From the NCBI GenBank assembly GCA_902623495.1, contig CACNTW010000005.1, positions 16,548-80,547 on the forward strand: 64,000 bases of DNA. The letters run 5' to 3'. The notes below the pieces were generated by a model, which had not been told where the DNA came from, ran no database searches, and worked only from the letters and a program-made list of their open reading frames with translations. Below are positions 46,068 to 55,749 of this stretch, one piece after another (the stretch's first letter is position 1; every line of letters starts with the position of its first letter). Origin of the DNA: an uncultured Pelagibacteraceae bacterium. GTDB taxonomy: Bacteria > Pseudomonadota > Alphaproteobacteria > Pelagibacterales > Pelagibacteraceae. A program made the position numbers and the translations under genes.

Positions 46068-47192
46068 TTATTTTTTATAATGATTTTCATTTACAAAACC
46101 AATATGGCTCATGAGAATCTTAACTAATTTTATTGAAACAATCTTATTGTTATAATCTTCAACAATATTTTTTTTTGATATCCTATTCTCTGTAAGGTAA
46201 TTTATTGCTCTACTAACCCTTTCTAAATCTAAACCTGTCAATAAAGTTACTGCCTCCTCATCTGCTTCGGGTCTCTCGTGAGAATTTCTTATATTTATTG
46301 CTTTTAGATCAAGAATAGAGGCTTCCTCGTTAATTGTGCCACTATCAGATAAAACTATTTTCGAATTTATTTGTAGATTTAGATAATCAGAAAATGAAAA
46401 CGGTTTTGAAAATAAAACATTTTTTAAATTTTTTCTATTAATCTTATTGATTTTATCTTTAATTCTAGGATGTACTGAAACTATGATTTTATAATTAAAA
46501 TTGTCATTTAGATATTTAATAATTTTTACTAAATTTCTAAAATTTTTTTTATTTTCAACATTCTCTTCTCTGTGACAACTTATTAGGAAATATTTATTTT
46601 TCTTTAAAGATAGATTTTTTAAAATTCTAGAATTCTTTATTTTATGTTTGTAATAACTTATAACTTCAAACATTGGACTTCCAATATTAATTACCCTGTT
46701 ACTTGATAATCCTTCCCTAATTAAATGTTGCCTGGAAATTTTGCTATAAGTGATATTTATATCTGAAATCGTATCTACAATTCTTCTATTTGCTTCCTCG
46801 GGCACTCTTTCATCAAAACATCTGTTGCCAGCTTCATAATGAAATATTGGAATTTGTTTTTTTTTTGCAACTATTGAACTGAGAGAACTATTTGTATCTC
46901 CTAAAACAAAAATAGCATCTGGTTTGACCTCTTTTAAAATTTTATCAGTCTCAACTAATATTTTTGAAATTGTACGGATATTATTAGTACTTGTATATTG
47001 TAAATAATAGTCAGGGCGCCTTAAACTTAAATCGTTGAAAAAAATATTACTTAAATTTTCATCATAATTTTGTCCAGTATGAAAAATTTTATGATGAAAG
47101 TGTTTATCAAATGCAGGAAGTATTCTGGATAATCTGATAATTTCTGGTCTAGTTCCTAATATCGTCAAAACTTTAAATTTATTTTTTATCAT
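46068..47192 (-). CDS. fnlC: UDP-GlcNAc/UDP-HexNAc 2-epimerase, FnlC/WecB family
   Basis: Non-hydrolysing C2 epimerase, 374 residues. GTRPEIIRLSRILPAFDKHF, VLGDTNSSLSS, HYEAGNRCFDERVPEEANRRIVDTIS and SDSGTINEEASILDLKAINIRNSHERPEADE (read in pieces) are conserved. Its place after fnlB and before wbuB marks it as the last step to UDP-L-FucNAc (FnlC/WbjD/CapG) rather than WecB for ManNAc. It lies 2 bp from each neighbour. Confidence 0.9.
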   Translation of the reverse strand: MIKNKFKVLTILGTRPEIIRLSRILPAFDKHFHHKIFHTGQNYDENLSNIFFNDLSLRRPDYYLQYTSTNNIRTISKILVETDKILKEVKPDAIFVLGDTNSSLSSIVAKKKQIPIFHYEAGNRCFDERVPEEANRRIVDTISDINITYSKISRQHLIREGLSSNRVINIGSPMFEVISYYKHKIKNSRILKNLSLKKNKYFLISCHREENVENKKNFRNLVKIIKYLNDNFNYKIIVSVHPRIKDKINKINRKNLKNVLFSKPFSFSDYLNLQINSKIVLSDSGTINEEASILDLKAINIRNSHERPEADEEAVTLLTGLDLERVSRAINYLTENRISKKNIVEDYNNKIVSIKLVKILMSHIGFVNENHYKK

Positions 47193-47194
47193 TA

Positions 47195-48310
47195 TTACAA
47201 TTTGTAATGTATTGTATCTGGTTTTTCTTTGTTAAAATTTTCATTTGCCCACAATATCGCTATCAGGTCTTTTTTACCTGTATTTTTTATATTATGCGCC
47301 CATCCTGGTATAGTTTCAACAATTGTTTCTTTTACAGAATTAAACAAAAATTTTTTTTGCTCTCCACTAATTAAATTTCTAAAAACAAAGTATCCTTGAC
47401 CAGATAATATTAGAAATCTCTCTACTTTTGTCATGTGATAATGATTCCCTCTTACTTGATTTGGTTTAACTACTAATATTGATATCTGCCCATTATTTTT
47501 AGATTTAACAAATTCAAAAAAACTCCCCCTTTTATCTTTTATGGCACTGATATTATATTTAAATTGTTTCACTGGAATATATGTTAAAAAAGTTGAATAC
47601 AATAATTTATCAAATCCGTAGGCAAGTTCAGTATCTCTAATTAATTTTTGTCTATATTTATGGAAATATTTTAATTTTTTTACTAAATCAAATAGTTTAA
47701 TTTTATACGAATTATCAAATTTTTTTACTAATTGTAAATTTCGTTTTTTTTTGTTTTTAATATCGTTAAAAAAAAGCTTTATAACTTCATCAATATGTAA
47801 AAATTCTATTGTTTCATTATATCTTGATACATTAATTTTTTTGTTTCTTGAAATTCTATGACTAAATGTTGCAACAACTGAGTTAAAATTTGGTTTTGCC
47901 CATTTTCCAAAAATATTTGTGAATCTATAAATTTTTACAGATAGATTTTTACTAACATTTTTTTTTAAATAGTTTTCAGCATCTAATTTGGTTTGTGTGT
48001 AAATATTTTTTTTACTTTCAATTTGTTTTGTTGACGAAAAAAATAGATATGTTTTCTTAGATTTTTTTTTTATCAGATTAACCAAATCTTTAGTCAATTT
48101 GAAATTATTATTTATAAATTGATTTTTTTTTTTATTTCTATTCTCACCTGCTAAATGAAAGATTATTTCACATTTTTTTACATAATTTTCTAAATCTCTG
48201 AGATTGTTATTTTTTCCAAACTTAAAAAGTTTTATATTTTTCTTATTTTCTAAAAAAAAAGATAAATTTTTACCGATAAATCCGTTATATCCTGTAATTA
48301 ATATATTCAC
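47195..48310 (-). CDS. fnlB: UDP-2-acetamido-2,6-dideoxy-hexulose reductase/epimerase, FnlB/CapF
   Basis: Bifunctional 371-residue protein. The N-terminal SDR has ITGYNGFIGKNLSFFL and YLFFSSTKQIES, and YTQTKLDAENYL for Tyr-Lys. From about residue 255 follows a cupin: RGSFFEFVKSKNNGQIS, VVKPNQVRGNHYHMTKVERFLILSG, PGWAHNIKNTGKKDLIAILWANE, the CapF C-terminal domain with histidine metal ligands. It reduces and epimerises the FnlA product to a 6-deoxy-talose derivative. ATG overlaps the fnlA stop by 4 bp. Confidence 0.93.
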   Translation of the reverse strand: MNILITGYNGFIGKNLSFFLENKKNIKLFKFGKNNNLRDLENYVKKCEIIFHLAGENRNKKKNQFINNNFKLTKDLVNLIKKKSKKTYLFFSSTKQIESKKNIYTQTKLDAENYLKKNVSKNLSVKIYRFTNIFGKWAKPNFNSVVATFSHRISRNKKINVSRYNETIEFLHIDEVIKLFFNDIKNKKKRNLQLVKKFDNSYKIKLFDLVKKLKYFHKYRQKLIRDTELAYGFDKLLYSTFLTYIPVKQFKYNISAIKDKRGSFFEFVKSKNNGQISILVVKPNQVRGNHYHMTKVERFLILSGQGYFVFRNLISGEQKKFLFNSVKETIVETIPGWAHNIKNTGKKDLIAILWANENFNKEKPDTIHYKL

Positions 48311-49335
48311 TTTTTAATAAGTTTTTTTATATCTGGTATATCTAAAAAAACTTTTTTTAATTTTGTATTTGTTAATCTTTCTGTATTCTCTGAAGTATAA
48401 TCTTCTTTTAACTTTTTTGAACTTCCCTTTTCGAAATAGTTATCATAATTTAAACTCCTACTATCAATTTTTATTTTAAAATAATTTTTACTGTTTTCAC
48501 TAAATAAAAGTTCATTTTTGGTTGCGAGTGTTTCGGCTACTTTTTCTCCATGTCTCACACCTATAATTTTTATTTTTTGTTTAGAATTAAATATTTCTGT
48601 TAAACACTCAGCTATTTGTAAAATTGTGGCTGCAGGTGATTTTTTTATAAAAATATCTCCATTATTTCCATTTTTTAATGCTATAAATACTAGATTGATA
48701 GCTTCATCAAGAGATATTAAAAATCTTGTCATGTTAGGATCAGTTATGGTGATTTGTTTTTTATTTAATATTTGCTCAACAAACAATGGTAATACACTAC
48801 CCCTTGAGTATATAACATTACCATATCTCACAATTGAAAATACAGTTTTATGAGATGATTTTCTTGCTTTAGACAATAAAATTTTCTCCATTAAAGCTTT
48901 GGTCATACCCATCGAATTAATTGGCATTACAGCCTTATCAGTTGATAATGCTACTAATTTGCTAACATTATTTTCTATTGCTGCATCAAAAACATTCTTG
49001 CTACCGATCACATTAGTTGATGTTGCTTGATCTGGAAAAAATTCACATGAGGGTACTTGCTTGAGAGCTGCTGCATGAAAAACAATATCAACACCCTTCA
49101 TAGCATAACTTATACTTTTTTTGTCTCGAATATCCCCAATTATGAAATCAACATTTTTGCTCTTTATTTTTGACCTAAGTAAGTCTTGTTTCAATTCATC
49201 TCTTGAGAATATTCTTATTTTACAATTTAAATTTACGATTTTATTTAACATTGTTGAGCCGAATGAACCTGTGCCTCCAGTTATTAAAACTGTTTTTTTA
49301 TTAAATATTTTTTTTATATAGGATTGATTTATCAA
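48307..49335 (-). CDS. fnlA: UDP-GlcNAc 4,6-dehydratase/5-epimerase FnlA/CapE
   Basis: First enzyme of UDP-L-FucNAc synthesis; 342 residues. VLITGGTGSFGSTMLNKI binds NAD; DIRDKKSISYAMKGVDIVFHAAALKQVP and ALSTDKAVMPINSMGMTKALMEKIL are family marks. In this last stretch Met replaces the usual Tyr of YxxxK, as in FnlA/WbjB/CapE. TRFLISLDEAINLV and VRHGEKVAETL are further matches. It starts the fnlA-fnlB-fnlC-wbuB run and overlaps the upstream GT4 gene by 4 bp. Confidence 0.94.
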   Translation of the reverse strand: MINQSYIKKIFNKKTVLITGGTGSFGSTMLNKIVNLNCKIRIFSRDELKQDLLRSKIKSKNVDFIIGDIRDKKSISYAMKGVDIVFHAAALKQVPSCEFFPDQATSTNVIGSKNVFDAAIENNVSKLVALSTDKAVMPINSMGMTKALMEKILLSKARKSSHKTVFSIVRYGNVIYSRGSVLPLFVEQILNKKQITITDPNMTRFLISLDEAINLVFIALKNGNNGDIFIKKSPAATILQIAECLTEIFNSKQKIKIIGVRHGEKVAETLATKNELLFSENSKNYFKIKIDSRSLNYDNYFEKGSSKKLKEDYTSENTERLTNTKLKKVFLDIPDIKKLIKK

Positions 49336-50468
49336 TTTATTTTAATAACCTCTTTGTAAAGATTTAAAATTTTTTTTGTATTCAGTTTAATATCTAAATA
49401 TTTTAGTGCATATTTTAAAGCTTTTTTTCTTATATTCTTCGAATTTTTAGAATTGTTTAAATATTTAACTGATTTAACCAGGTTTTGTAAGTTGTTACTG
49501 GTGCTTTTTACTGCTCCAAAATTGGCAGCATCTGACAAATTGCAATTATTTGTACATAATAATACTCCCCCTAAGGACATAGTTTCAATTGCTAAAACTG
49601 AGTTACATTCATAAAATGAAGTCAATAGAACAATATCAGAATTCTTCAGCCAAGAAAATCTCTCTTCAGTGTAGATTGGTTTTTGGAAAAATACTTTTTT
49701 TTCTAAATTTAATTTTTTCGATAAATTTTTTAATTTTAATAACTCTCCATCATCTGGTCCGATTATATTCAATATATAGTTTTTATTTTTTTTTGATAAT
49801 TTAGAAAGTAATTTTATTTGAATTTGAATATTTTTAATTTTATTAAGTCTCCCCAAAAATGTAATGTTAATAGTATTTTTTTTAGTAGGTATATTTTTAT
49901 TTATTTTTGTATTCTTTAAATATTTGATGTCAATTCCATTTGATTGTATTAGATTTTTTTTTTTTATTATACTATCTACCCAGCTAGAACAACGAAGCTC
50001 ATTTTTTGTAAGAAAGTGATATGCATCTACAGATTTTAAATTATATTTTTCAAATAAATAGTAATAAAATTTTTTAAAATAAAACCTATTTTTAATATTA
50101 AAATAATCAAGCGATCCGTGTGGTGTTAAAACAGTTTTTTTTTTCATAAATCTACACATTAATAGACTAATACTAATTACACCGTTCCATACACCATGTA
50201 AGTGAACAATGTCAGTATCTTTTAAAATTTTATAGATTTTAAATATAAAATTAAAATTTGGTATGTAATGTTTTTTAAAAAGAAATTCTCCTCTGATAAT
50301 TTTTATCCCTTTTAATTTTATTCTTTTTTTATATTTTAAATTTTTAAATTGACTTATAATATTAACTTTATTTCCCAGCTTACCTTGCTGTTCAGCCATA
50401 TTCAAAACTGCATTAGGAGGGCCTCCTTGATTTGACTCTAGAGAAGATATTATATGTGTAATTTTCAT
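49332..50468 (-). CDS. Glycosyltransferase family 4
   Basis: A 378-residue GT-B enzyme. ISSLESNQGGPPNAVLNMAEQQGKLG is the acceptor-side start, HLHGVWNG and TPHGSLDYFN lie in the N domain, and ITFLGRLNKIKNIQIQIKLLSKLSKKN with LLTSFYECNSVLAIETMSLG make the donor site (EX7E-like). It acts in the polysaccharide assembly; substrate unknown. It overlaps both neighbours (3-4 bp), so it is in the fnl operon. Confidence 0.88.
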   Translation of the reverse strand: MKITHIISSLESNQGGPPNAVLNMAEQQGKLGNKVNIISQFKNLKYKKRIKLKGIKIIRGEFLFKKHYIPNFNFIFKIYKILKDTDIVHLHGVWNGVISISLLMCRFMKKKTVLTPHGSLDYFNIKNRFYFKKFYYYLFEKYNLKSVDAYHFLTKNELRCSSWVDSIIKKKNLIQSNGIDIKYLKNTKINKNIPTKKNTINITFLGRLNKIKNIQIQIKLLSKLSKKNKNYILNIIGPDDGELLKLKNLSKKLNLEKKVFFQKPIYTEERFSWLKNSDIVLLTSFYECNSVLAIETMSLGGVLLCTNNCNLSDAANFGAVKSTSNNLQNLVKSVKYLNNSKNSKNIRKKALKYALKYLDIKLNTKKILNLYKEVIKIN

Positions 50469-51907
50469 CTTCTTAATTTTTTTAAAAAGATTGAGATAAA
50501 AATTATAACAATTAGAAAAAAAACGCTATATACAACATTAATAGAAAAAAAATCTAATCCAAATCCAGTTAACCAATCAAAAAATAATACTAATATAAAA
50601 ATATTTATTAATTGTTGATAGATAATATTGCTATTATTTAAAAGTTTGCATGTAATTTTTAAAATTAAAAAAAATAACAAGTAAAAGAATATAGAAAAAT
50701 AACCATATAATATTTGTGTTTCTGCAAAGATTGTAATTTGTTCCGAATTAGTTACGCGCAGAATCCAGGGCTCGCTTAAAAGACCCTCTTCAAAAGCTTT
50801 ATTACTATAAGATCTTTGCATATCTTTGGCTGCCAAGGGTACATTAAAAAAGTCTATGCCAGGAGTAACTCTATCAATAAAGGATTTAAAATAATAATTA
50901 AAATTAATTATATTTTCATACATTCTTTTATTACTTAATTTTTCAATAAAGAAATTTAAGTATGCGATCCTATCTGTTCCAGCAATAAAGATAATTGAAA
51001 AAAATTGATCAAACATAGCGTTAAGAAATAATAATGGATCTTGATGAGCAAACGTGTAGCGTATTTCTTTCAAACTTAGGGCTTTAAATACTGTACTGAT
51101 AAAAAAACTAATTAAAATTATAGGTAAGAAAAAAATTGATAAAATAATTAGTTTAATACTTATTTTTTCTAACTTTAAATAATAAAGGCTGAGCATGTAA
51201 AGTAAAAGGCATATATGCAAAATTGATGATCTAGATCCAGCAAGATATATGGTATCAACAATATAGATAATAAAAAATATAATAGCCAGATATTTAAGAT
51301 TTTTTATTTTATATTCTCTATATATTGCATAAAAAATTAATGTGATAAACACTATTGATAATCTTTTAGAGTTAAAAATATTAAATATTACAGCTAAATA
51401 CTTACTATAATTTTCATAATTAATTGTTCCAAATAAATTAAAAAGAAAATTTAAAAACATAATTAATAGAATCAAATATAAGACAGAATTTATTATCATT
51501 AAATTTTCATTTTTATTTTTAAGAGTGTTATTAAAATTGATTTGAGGATTAACAATAAAAATTGCAAAAAAAATGCTTATATATTGCAAAACCAAAATAA
51601 TAATTGAATTTTTTATTTCAGTTGAACCAACAAATCTTACATCAAAAATCTGGTTATCTTGAATTACTGAAAATGGGATTCTAAAAATATAGAATATAAA
51701 GAAGTGAAAGATAAGAATTTTAAGTAGAATATTTTTTTTGAAATTTTCAATATATATTGAAATTATGAATACAATTAATAATAGCAATAATTGGAATTTC
51801 GAATTATCGAAGCTATTTAAATCATTTTTAAAGAAAATAAAAATTAATATTAAAAGAGAGAAAAAATAATAAAATAAATTAATATTTATTTTTTTTTTTA
51901 ATAGCAT
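50465..51907 (-). CDS. Candidate O-antigen polymerase Wzy (oligosaccharide repeat-unit polymerase)
   Basis: A 480-residue, very hydrophobic protein with about 12 predicted helices and a large polar stretch around FSIIFIAGTDRIAYLNFFIEKL to RVTPGIDFFNVPLAAKD and the loop SEPWILRVTNSEQITIFAETQILYGYFSIFFYL. This layout (many helices, a big periplasmic loop, low sequence identity) is typical of Wzy. Position among glycosyltransferase genes supports it. Assignment remains from topology and context. Confidence 0.7.
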   Translation of the reverse strand: MLLKKKININLFYYFFSLLILIFIFFKNDLNSFDNSKFQLLLLLIVFIISIYIENFKKNILLKILIFHFFIFYIFRIPFSVIQDNQIFDVRFVGSTEIKNSIIILVLQYISIFFAIFIVNPQINFNNTLKNKNENLMIINSVLYLILLIMFLNFLFNLFGTINYENYSKYLAVIFNIFNSKRLSIVFITLIFYAIYREYKIKNLKYLAIIFFIIYIVDTIYLAGSRSSILHICLLLYMLSLYYLKLEKISIKLIILSIFFLPIILISFFISTVFKALSLKEIRYTFAHQDPLLFLNAMFDQFFSIIFIAGTDRIAYLNFFIEKLSNKRMYENIINFNYYFKSFIDRVTPGIDFFNVPLAAKDMQRSYSNKAFEEGLLSEPWILRVTNSEQITIFAETQILYGYFSIFFYLLFFLILKITCKLLNNSNIIYQQLINIFILVLFFDWLTGFGLDFFSINVVYSVFFLIVIIFISIFLKKLRR

Positions 51908-51909
51908 TT

Positions 51910-52995
51910 TTATTTATATGTTTTTAATGTCTGGAACATTCGATTTGCTATGTCAACACAATGGTCAACTTTTGCTGATAATACTTTATAATATCCTTTT
52001 TTTAATTTAATTATTTTTGAAACTCTTTTGTCAGTTTTTTCTAAATTAGTAGGAAAAACTCTAGCACTTATAAAATAATTTTTTGTAATTTTTAAATTTA
52101 ATTCGGGGAAATATTTTTTTATATCTTTTATAATTTTTTTGCGAGTATTTGTAATTAATTTACTAGATATTTTTTTTTTATACCATTTTTGTGGATAATA
52201 ATTTGATGTAGTTTTTTTTAAAATTGAATGTACAACATGATATAAAATATGCTTTTTTGTTTTTCCTTTTGGCAAAAAAGAAAAGTAATTTCCATCCATT
52301 AATGCTAAACCCATTTTATCAAAATTATTACTTATAAACTCAAATACGATTACTTTTTGAAATATAAATTTATTTTGTTTTTTAATATTTTTAGACAATT
52401 TATTTGATCCTTCATATGATGCATCTATTATGACATCAAATTTAAATAATTTTTTTTTTGCCCTTAAAATATATTTGTTTTTATAAGTAATATTTGATAT
52501 TTCGTGATTCAGAAAAATTTTGTTACTTTTGAAATCTCTTAATTTCTTATTAATATTTTTTTTAATTTCTATCCAATCATAAATTGGCTCTTTAACTTTA
52601 ACACCACCTTGTAAATTTTTATTTTTTAACAAAAATTTATTTAGTTCGACTTTTTTAAATTTCAGATTATTTAGTTTGCAGAATTTTAAATAATTTTTAA
52701 AATTTACCCTGCTTGAATTTGCTATAAAATAATAATTGTTGAAGTTTTTTACAATTGAACTTGAATAGAATTTTCCAAAGTTTTTATAACCTTCAAGAGA
52801 TTGTTTGGCTGTTTCAAAATCTCTAGGGTAGTGATATCCTAAGTGCACTCGATTAAGATTATTTGAGGATGCGCCATCTAATATGTTTTTATTTTTTTCA
52901 AATAGGGAGCATGAAAACCCTTTTTTCTTGAGTTTTAAATATATTGTAATTCCAAATAATCCTCCTCCTATTATTGCAATTTCTGGTTTCATCAA
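51910..52995 (-). CDS. FAD-dependent oxidoreductase (DAO-like)
   Basis: A 361-residue flavoprotein. IAIIGGGLFGITIYLKLKKKGF at residue 7 is the FAD Rossmann motif; GASSNNLNRVHLGYHYPRD is a DAO-like second motif. YKVLSAKVDHCVDIAN at the end could be the FAD loop. The family oxidises amines, alpha-hydroxy acids or sugar acids. Its operon with the cupin, GatZ-like and HAD proteins suggests action on a sugar acid or amino sugar; that is an inference. It lies 35 bp downstream of the cupin gene and 2 bp before the Wzy candidate. Confidence 0.75.
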   Translation of the reverse strand: MMKPEIAIIGGGLFGITIYLKLKKKGFSCSLFEKNKNILDGASSNNLNRVHLGYHYPRDFETAKQSLEGYKNFGKFYSSSIVKNFNNYYFIANSSRVNFKNYLKFCKLNNLKFKKVELNKFLLKNKNLQGGVKVKEPIYDWIEIKKNINKKLRDFKSNKIFLNHEISNITYKNKYILRAKKKLFKFDVIIDASYEGSNKLSKNIKKQNKFIFQKVIVFEFISNNFDKMGLALMDGNYFSFLPKGKTKKHILYHVVHSILKKTTSNYYPQKWYKKKISSKLITNTRKKIIKDIKKYFPELNLKITKNYFISARVFPTNLEKTDKRVSKIIKLKKGYYKVLSAKVDHCVDIANRMFQTLKTYK

Positions 52996-53030
52996 AAGTT
53001 TTTTAAATTAATATAATTATTTTCGAAAAT

Positions 53031-53759
53031 TTAATTTTTTTTATGTTCTGCAACTATTTTACCACTTGGTCTATTAGTATCATCAGACAATCTTATAACA
53101 TCGCTCAAATTTGGAGTTGAAACCTCAAAAAGCTTAATATCTGTTAATGCTTCTATTCTGTGAATGGTATTTGGTCTAACAAAAATTGAGTGAAAAGATA
53201 ATAAAGTTTTAGTTCTTACGTGATGTTTTTTAAAAAATTTGGGTCTTTTATTTGAATAATATAATTTACATTTCCCACTAAATAAAAAGTTTGTTTCAGT
53301 TTTAAATTTATGAAATTGCAAACTTGTTTTATTGCCTTTTTTTATTAATATTTCTTTGAAACAAAATTTTTTTGAACCTTTATTTATCCATAACTCATAT
53401 CCCCAAGGCTTATTTACCTTATAAATATTTTTTTTTTTTTTGAATAAAACATTAGATGAGGCAGAATTTTTTATTTTTTTTCCACAATATAGTAAATTAA
53501 TTTTAGTTTTTGATAAAATTTTAATACTTTGATTTTTTGCTAAAATAATATGGTCTTTAATTTTTTTTTTTTTGTTTTTGTATTCTAAATAGTAAATACT
53601 ATTACTTAAATTATATATGCAATAATGACTTTTTCCAGGAATAGTTAAAGTATCATTCTTATTAAGATTAATATATTTATAAAAATATTTATCACCATTC
53701 AAGTTCGTGATTTTTTTATCACTAGCAACTTTATTAATTTTATTTCCTCCTATAATCAT
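53031..53759 (-). CDS. Cupin protein, similar to mannose-6-phosphate isomerase type II C-domain
   Basis: A 242-residue protein. The C-terminal half is a cupin: VNKPWGYELWINKG, EILIKKGNKTSLQFHKFKTE with a metal His, ETNFLFSGKCKLYY, and FVRPNTIHRIEAL with a second His, close to the ManC/AlgA C-terminal isomerase. The N-terminal half looks like a second beta-barrel (KNDTLTIPGKSHYCIYNL). It could be an isomerase or epimerase of a phosphorylated sugar. It overlaps the GT2-like gene by 4 bp. Confidence 0.75.
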   Translation of the reverse strand: MIIGGNKINKVASDKKITNLNGDKYFYKYINLNKNDTLTIPGKSHYCIYNLSNSIYYLEYKNKKKKIKDHIILAKNQSIKILSKTKINLLYCGKKIKNSASSNVLFKKKKNIYKVNKPWGYELWINKGSKKFCFKEILIKKGNKTSLQFHKFKTETNFLFSGKCKLYYSNKRPKFFKKHHVRTKTLLSFHSIFVRPNTIHRIEALTDIKLFEVSTPNLSDVIRLSDDTNRPSGKIVAEHKKN

Positions 53760-54577
53760 ATTTCATACCTTTTTAGGTTTGGATAAAATTCAAAAAATCT
53801 ATTATATAAATATTTTGTGTAAAATAGAAATTGCCATCTGCTATTAAAACCATATTTATTTCTCGCCCATATTTGACCTTCCTTAATATACAGAGAAAAG
53901 TTTTTTTCGTAACTATCTGTCTTAATATTAATATGATTATTTTTCAAATGATTTTCATTTTCAAAACACATAGTTTTAGTTGTTAATGCAGTAGCCCAAT
54001 CGTTTATATATCCTTTAGAAATCAATTCTAAATCCGAACCATATCCTCTAAAATTGTTTCCGTCATATAGACAATTTTTAAAATTTGGTTTATTTAAATT
54101 TATTACATCCATTAAAAAATTTTTTCTAAATAAATAACAAGTATTTTGTAAATACCAAAAATATTTAGTTTTTTTTTTTTTAATAATTTCTTTTTCAGCC
54201 CAATTACTTGCACAAGGAGAAATTATTCCTACTTTTGAATGATTGCCTAATTCATCTACTAAAATTTCTAAAAAAGGCTCGTCTTTAAACTCTGTGTCAT
54301 TTGTTAATAAAAAAAAATAATCGTATTTATCAAATTTATTCGCATTAATTAGTTTTGATAATCCATAATTAAATCCCCTAGGTGGTCTAAGTCCTTTTTT
54401 TATTGCACTTTCCCAATTTGCCCACCATGTATAATTTTTAGATAAATTATTTTTATCAGAACCAGACTCAATTATATAAATATCGTTTTTAATTTTATTT
54501 TTTTTTTTTATTTTATTGTATAGACGGTCAGTAATTTTGGGTAAATTTCTATTTAATATTAAAGTTGCAACTTTCAT
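53756..54577 (-). CDS. Glycosyltransferase family 2-like protein
   Basis: A 273-residue protein with ATLILNRNLPKITDRLYNKI at the N-terminus, IYIIESGSDKNNLS, a RGFNYGLSKLI segment near residue 70, and DYFFLLTNDTEF as the DxD-like motif (NDTEF). KTLYGYGSDLEL-like RGYGSDLELISKGY resembles GT2 acceptor-site patterns. The catalytic class is likely but the sugar is unknown. It lies between the cupin gene (overlap 4 bp) and the GatZ-like gene (2-bp gap). Confidence 0.75.
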   Translation of the reverse strand: MKVATLILNRNLPKITDRLYNKIKKKNKIKNDIYIIESGSDKNNLSKNYTWWANWESAIKKGLRPPRGFNYGLSKLINANKFDKYDYFFLLTNDTEFKDEPFLEILVDELGNHSKVGIISPCASNWAEKEIIKKKKTKYFWYLQNTCYLFRKNFLMDVINLNKPNFKNCLYDGNNFRGYGSDLELISKGYINDWATALTTKTMCFENENHLKNNHINIKTDSYEKNFSLYIKEGQIWARNKYGFNSRWQFLFYTKYLYNRFFEFYPNLKRYEI

Positions 54578-54579
54578 AT

Positions 54580-55749
54580 TTAGTTTATATTATTTAATTG
54601 CTTTAAGTAATTTAATATAGATTTTTCAATTTTTCTCTGTAAATAAATATTTAAATCAATACCCTTTTTTTTTAAAAAAAATTTTACATTTTTCTTAGAT
54701 TCAATAAAGTTTTCATCTGAGTATATGTAATGACCACATAATAAAGCTTTAAATTCTACAGTTGAGTAAGCATTTTCTACCCACTTTTTCCATTTATTTG
54801 ACTCATAAGCTATTTTGTAAAATATATCTAAATGCTTTTGTAACTTATAATGTTTCAGAATTTTTGAATATTCTAATGATTCGATATAACCAAATTCTGG
54901 CGCAACATTAACCGCATGGATCCCTAATCTAGGTAGCCACTTCAGCGTCTCATTAGACAAATAATCTGTATTGTGTTGTTTGATGAATATTCCATATTTT
55001 TCAAACATTTTTGAAATTTTAGGCAATGTAATTTCTGCAGGTAATTCTTTAATAATTCTTTTGTCTGGAAAATCAAGAGATCCGATATTTCTATTTTCAA
55101 TAACTTTGGTTCCCGTTTGCGCAACCATAAACATAGGTTTAGGTAAATTATTTTTATCAAGTTTTATTAATATATTTTTAACTAAATTCTCTAATTCTAA
55201 AAAGTTATCTGAATAACCAGTTTGCTCTTCAGTTCCTATTTCAAATATGATTTTTTTTTTTCTTTTCTTTGCAAACTCATAGCAATATTCATATAATTCA
55301 AATATATTATCTGTAACTCTTTTTAAATTATTTTTATTATCAATATTTAAGGATGGATCTATATGAATTACTTTAAAATTATTTAAAATATCTGTCTCAA
55401 AAGATTTTTTTGCTGATTTCATTGCGTCTTTAATATTATAATTTTCTTTAATTTCTAAATTATTTTGCCATGGTCCACCATGGTCACGAGACAAAATTAA
55501 ATATTTATTATTTTTTTTTTTTAAATAATTATTTAATTCTTCAGTGGTCCAATTATTTACATATCCTCCCCCATGAAACTCTGAGTCTATTTGTCTCCGA
55601 CTACAAATTAGAAAAATTGGAACTTTATATTTTAAACTAATATTATTTGAAGCATTTATACAATTAAAACTCATCGGGCCAACACCTAATATAGTTTTCT
55701 TTGTATTAATGTATTTTTTTAAATATGTTTTTAATTTTATGTCTTCCAT
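54580..55749 (-). CDS. GatZ/KbaZ-like aldolase-family protein (COG4573 type)
   Basis: A 389-residue TIM-barrel protein aligned motif by motif to E. coli GatZ/KbaZ: SRRQIDSEFHGGGYVNNWTTEE (GatZ SNQVNQFGGYTGMT), ILSRDHGGPWQ (ILGGDHLGPNCWQ), VIHIDPSL (IHLDAS), EIGTEEQTG (VIGTEVP), MVAQTGTKV (VVQPGVEF), KQHNTDYLS (EAHSTDY) and NVAPEFGYIESLEY (KVGPALTFALRE). GatZ is described as the non-catalytic partner of the GatY aldolase, yet no gatY is here. It overlaps the KdsC-like gene by 13 bp, so an aldol-type sugar-phosphate step plus dephosphorylation is inferred. Confidence 0.8.
   Translation of the reverse strand: MEDIKLKTYLKKYINTKKTILGVGPMSFNCINASNNISLKYKVPIFLICSRRQIDSEFHGGGYVNNWTTEELNNYLKKKNNKYLILSRDHGGPWQNNLEIKENYNIKDAMKSAKKSFETDILNNFKVIHIDPSLNIDNKNNLKRVTDNIFELYEYCYEFAKKRKKKIIFEIGTEEQTGYSDNFLELENLVKNILIKLDKNNLPKPMFMVAQTGTKVIENRNIGSLDFPDKRIIKELPAEITLPKISKMFEKYGIFIKQHNTDYLSNETLKWLPRLGIHAVNVAPEFGYIESLEYSKILKHYKLQKHLDIFYKIAYESNKWKKWVENAYSTVEFKALLCGHYIYSDENFIESKKNVKFFLKKKGIDLNIYLQRKIEKSILNYLKQLNNIN

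Noticed and set aside
54942..55216. Open frames on both strands inside the GatZ-like gene
   Set aside because: Shadow frames; only the GatZ-like frame shows family motifs and operon-style overlaps.
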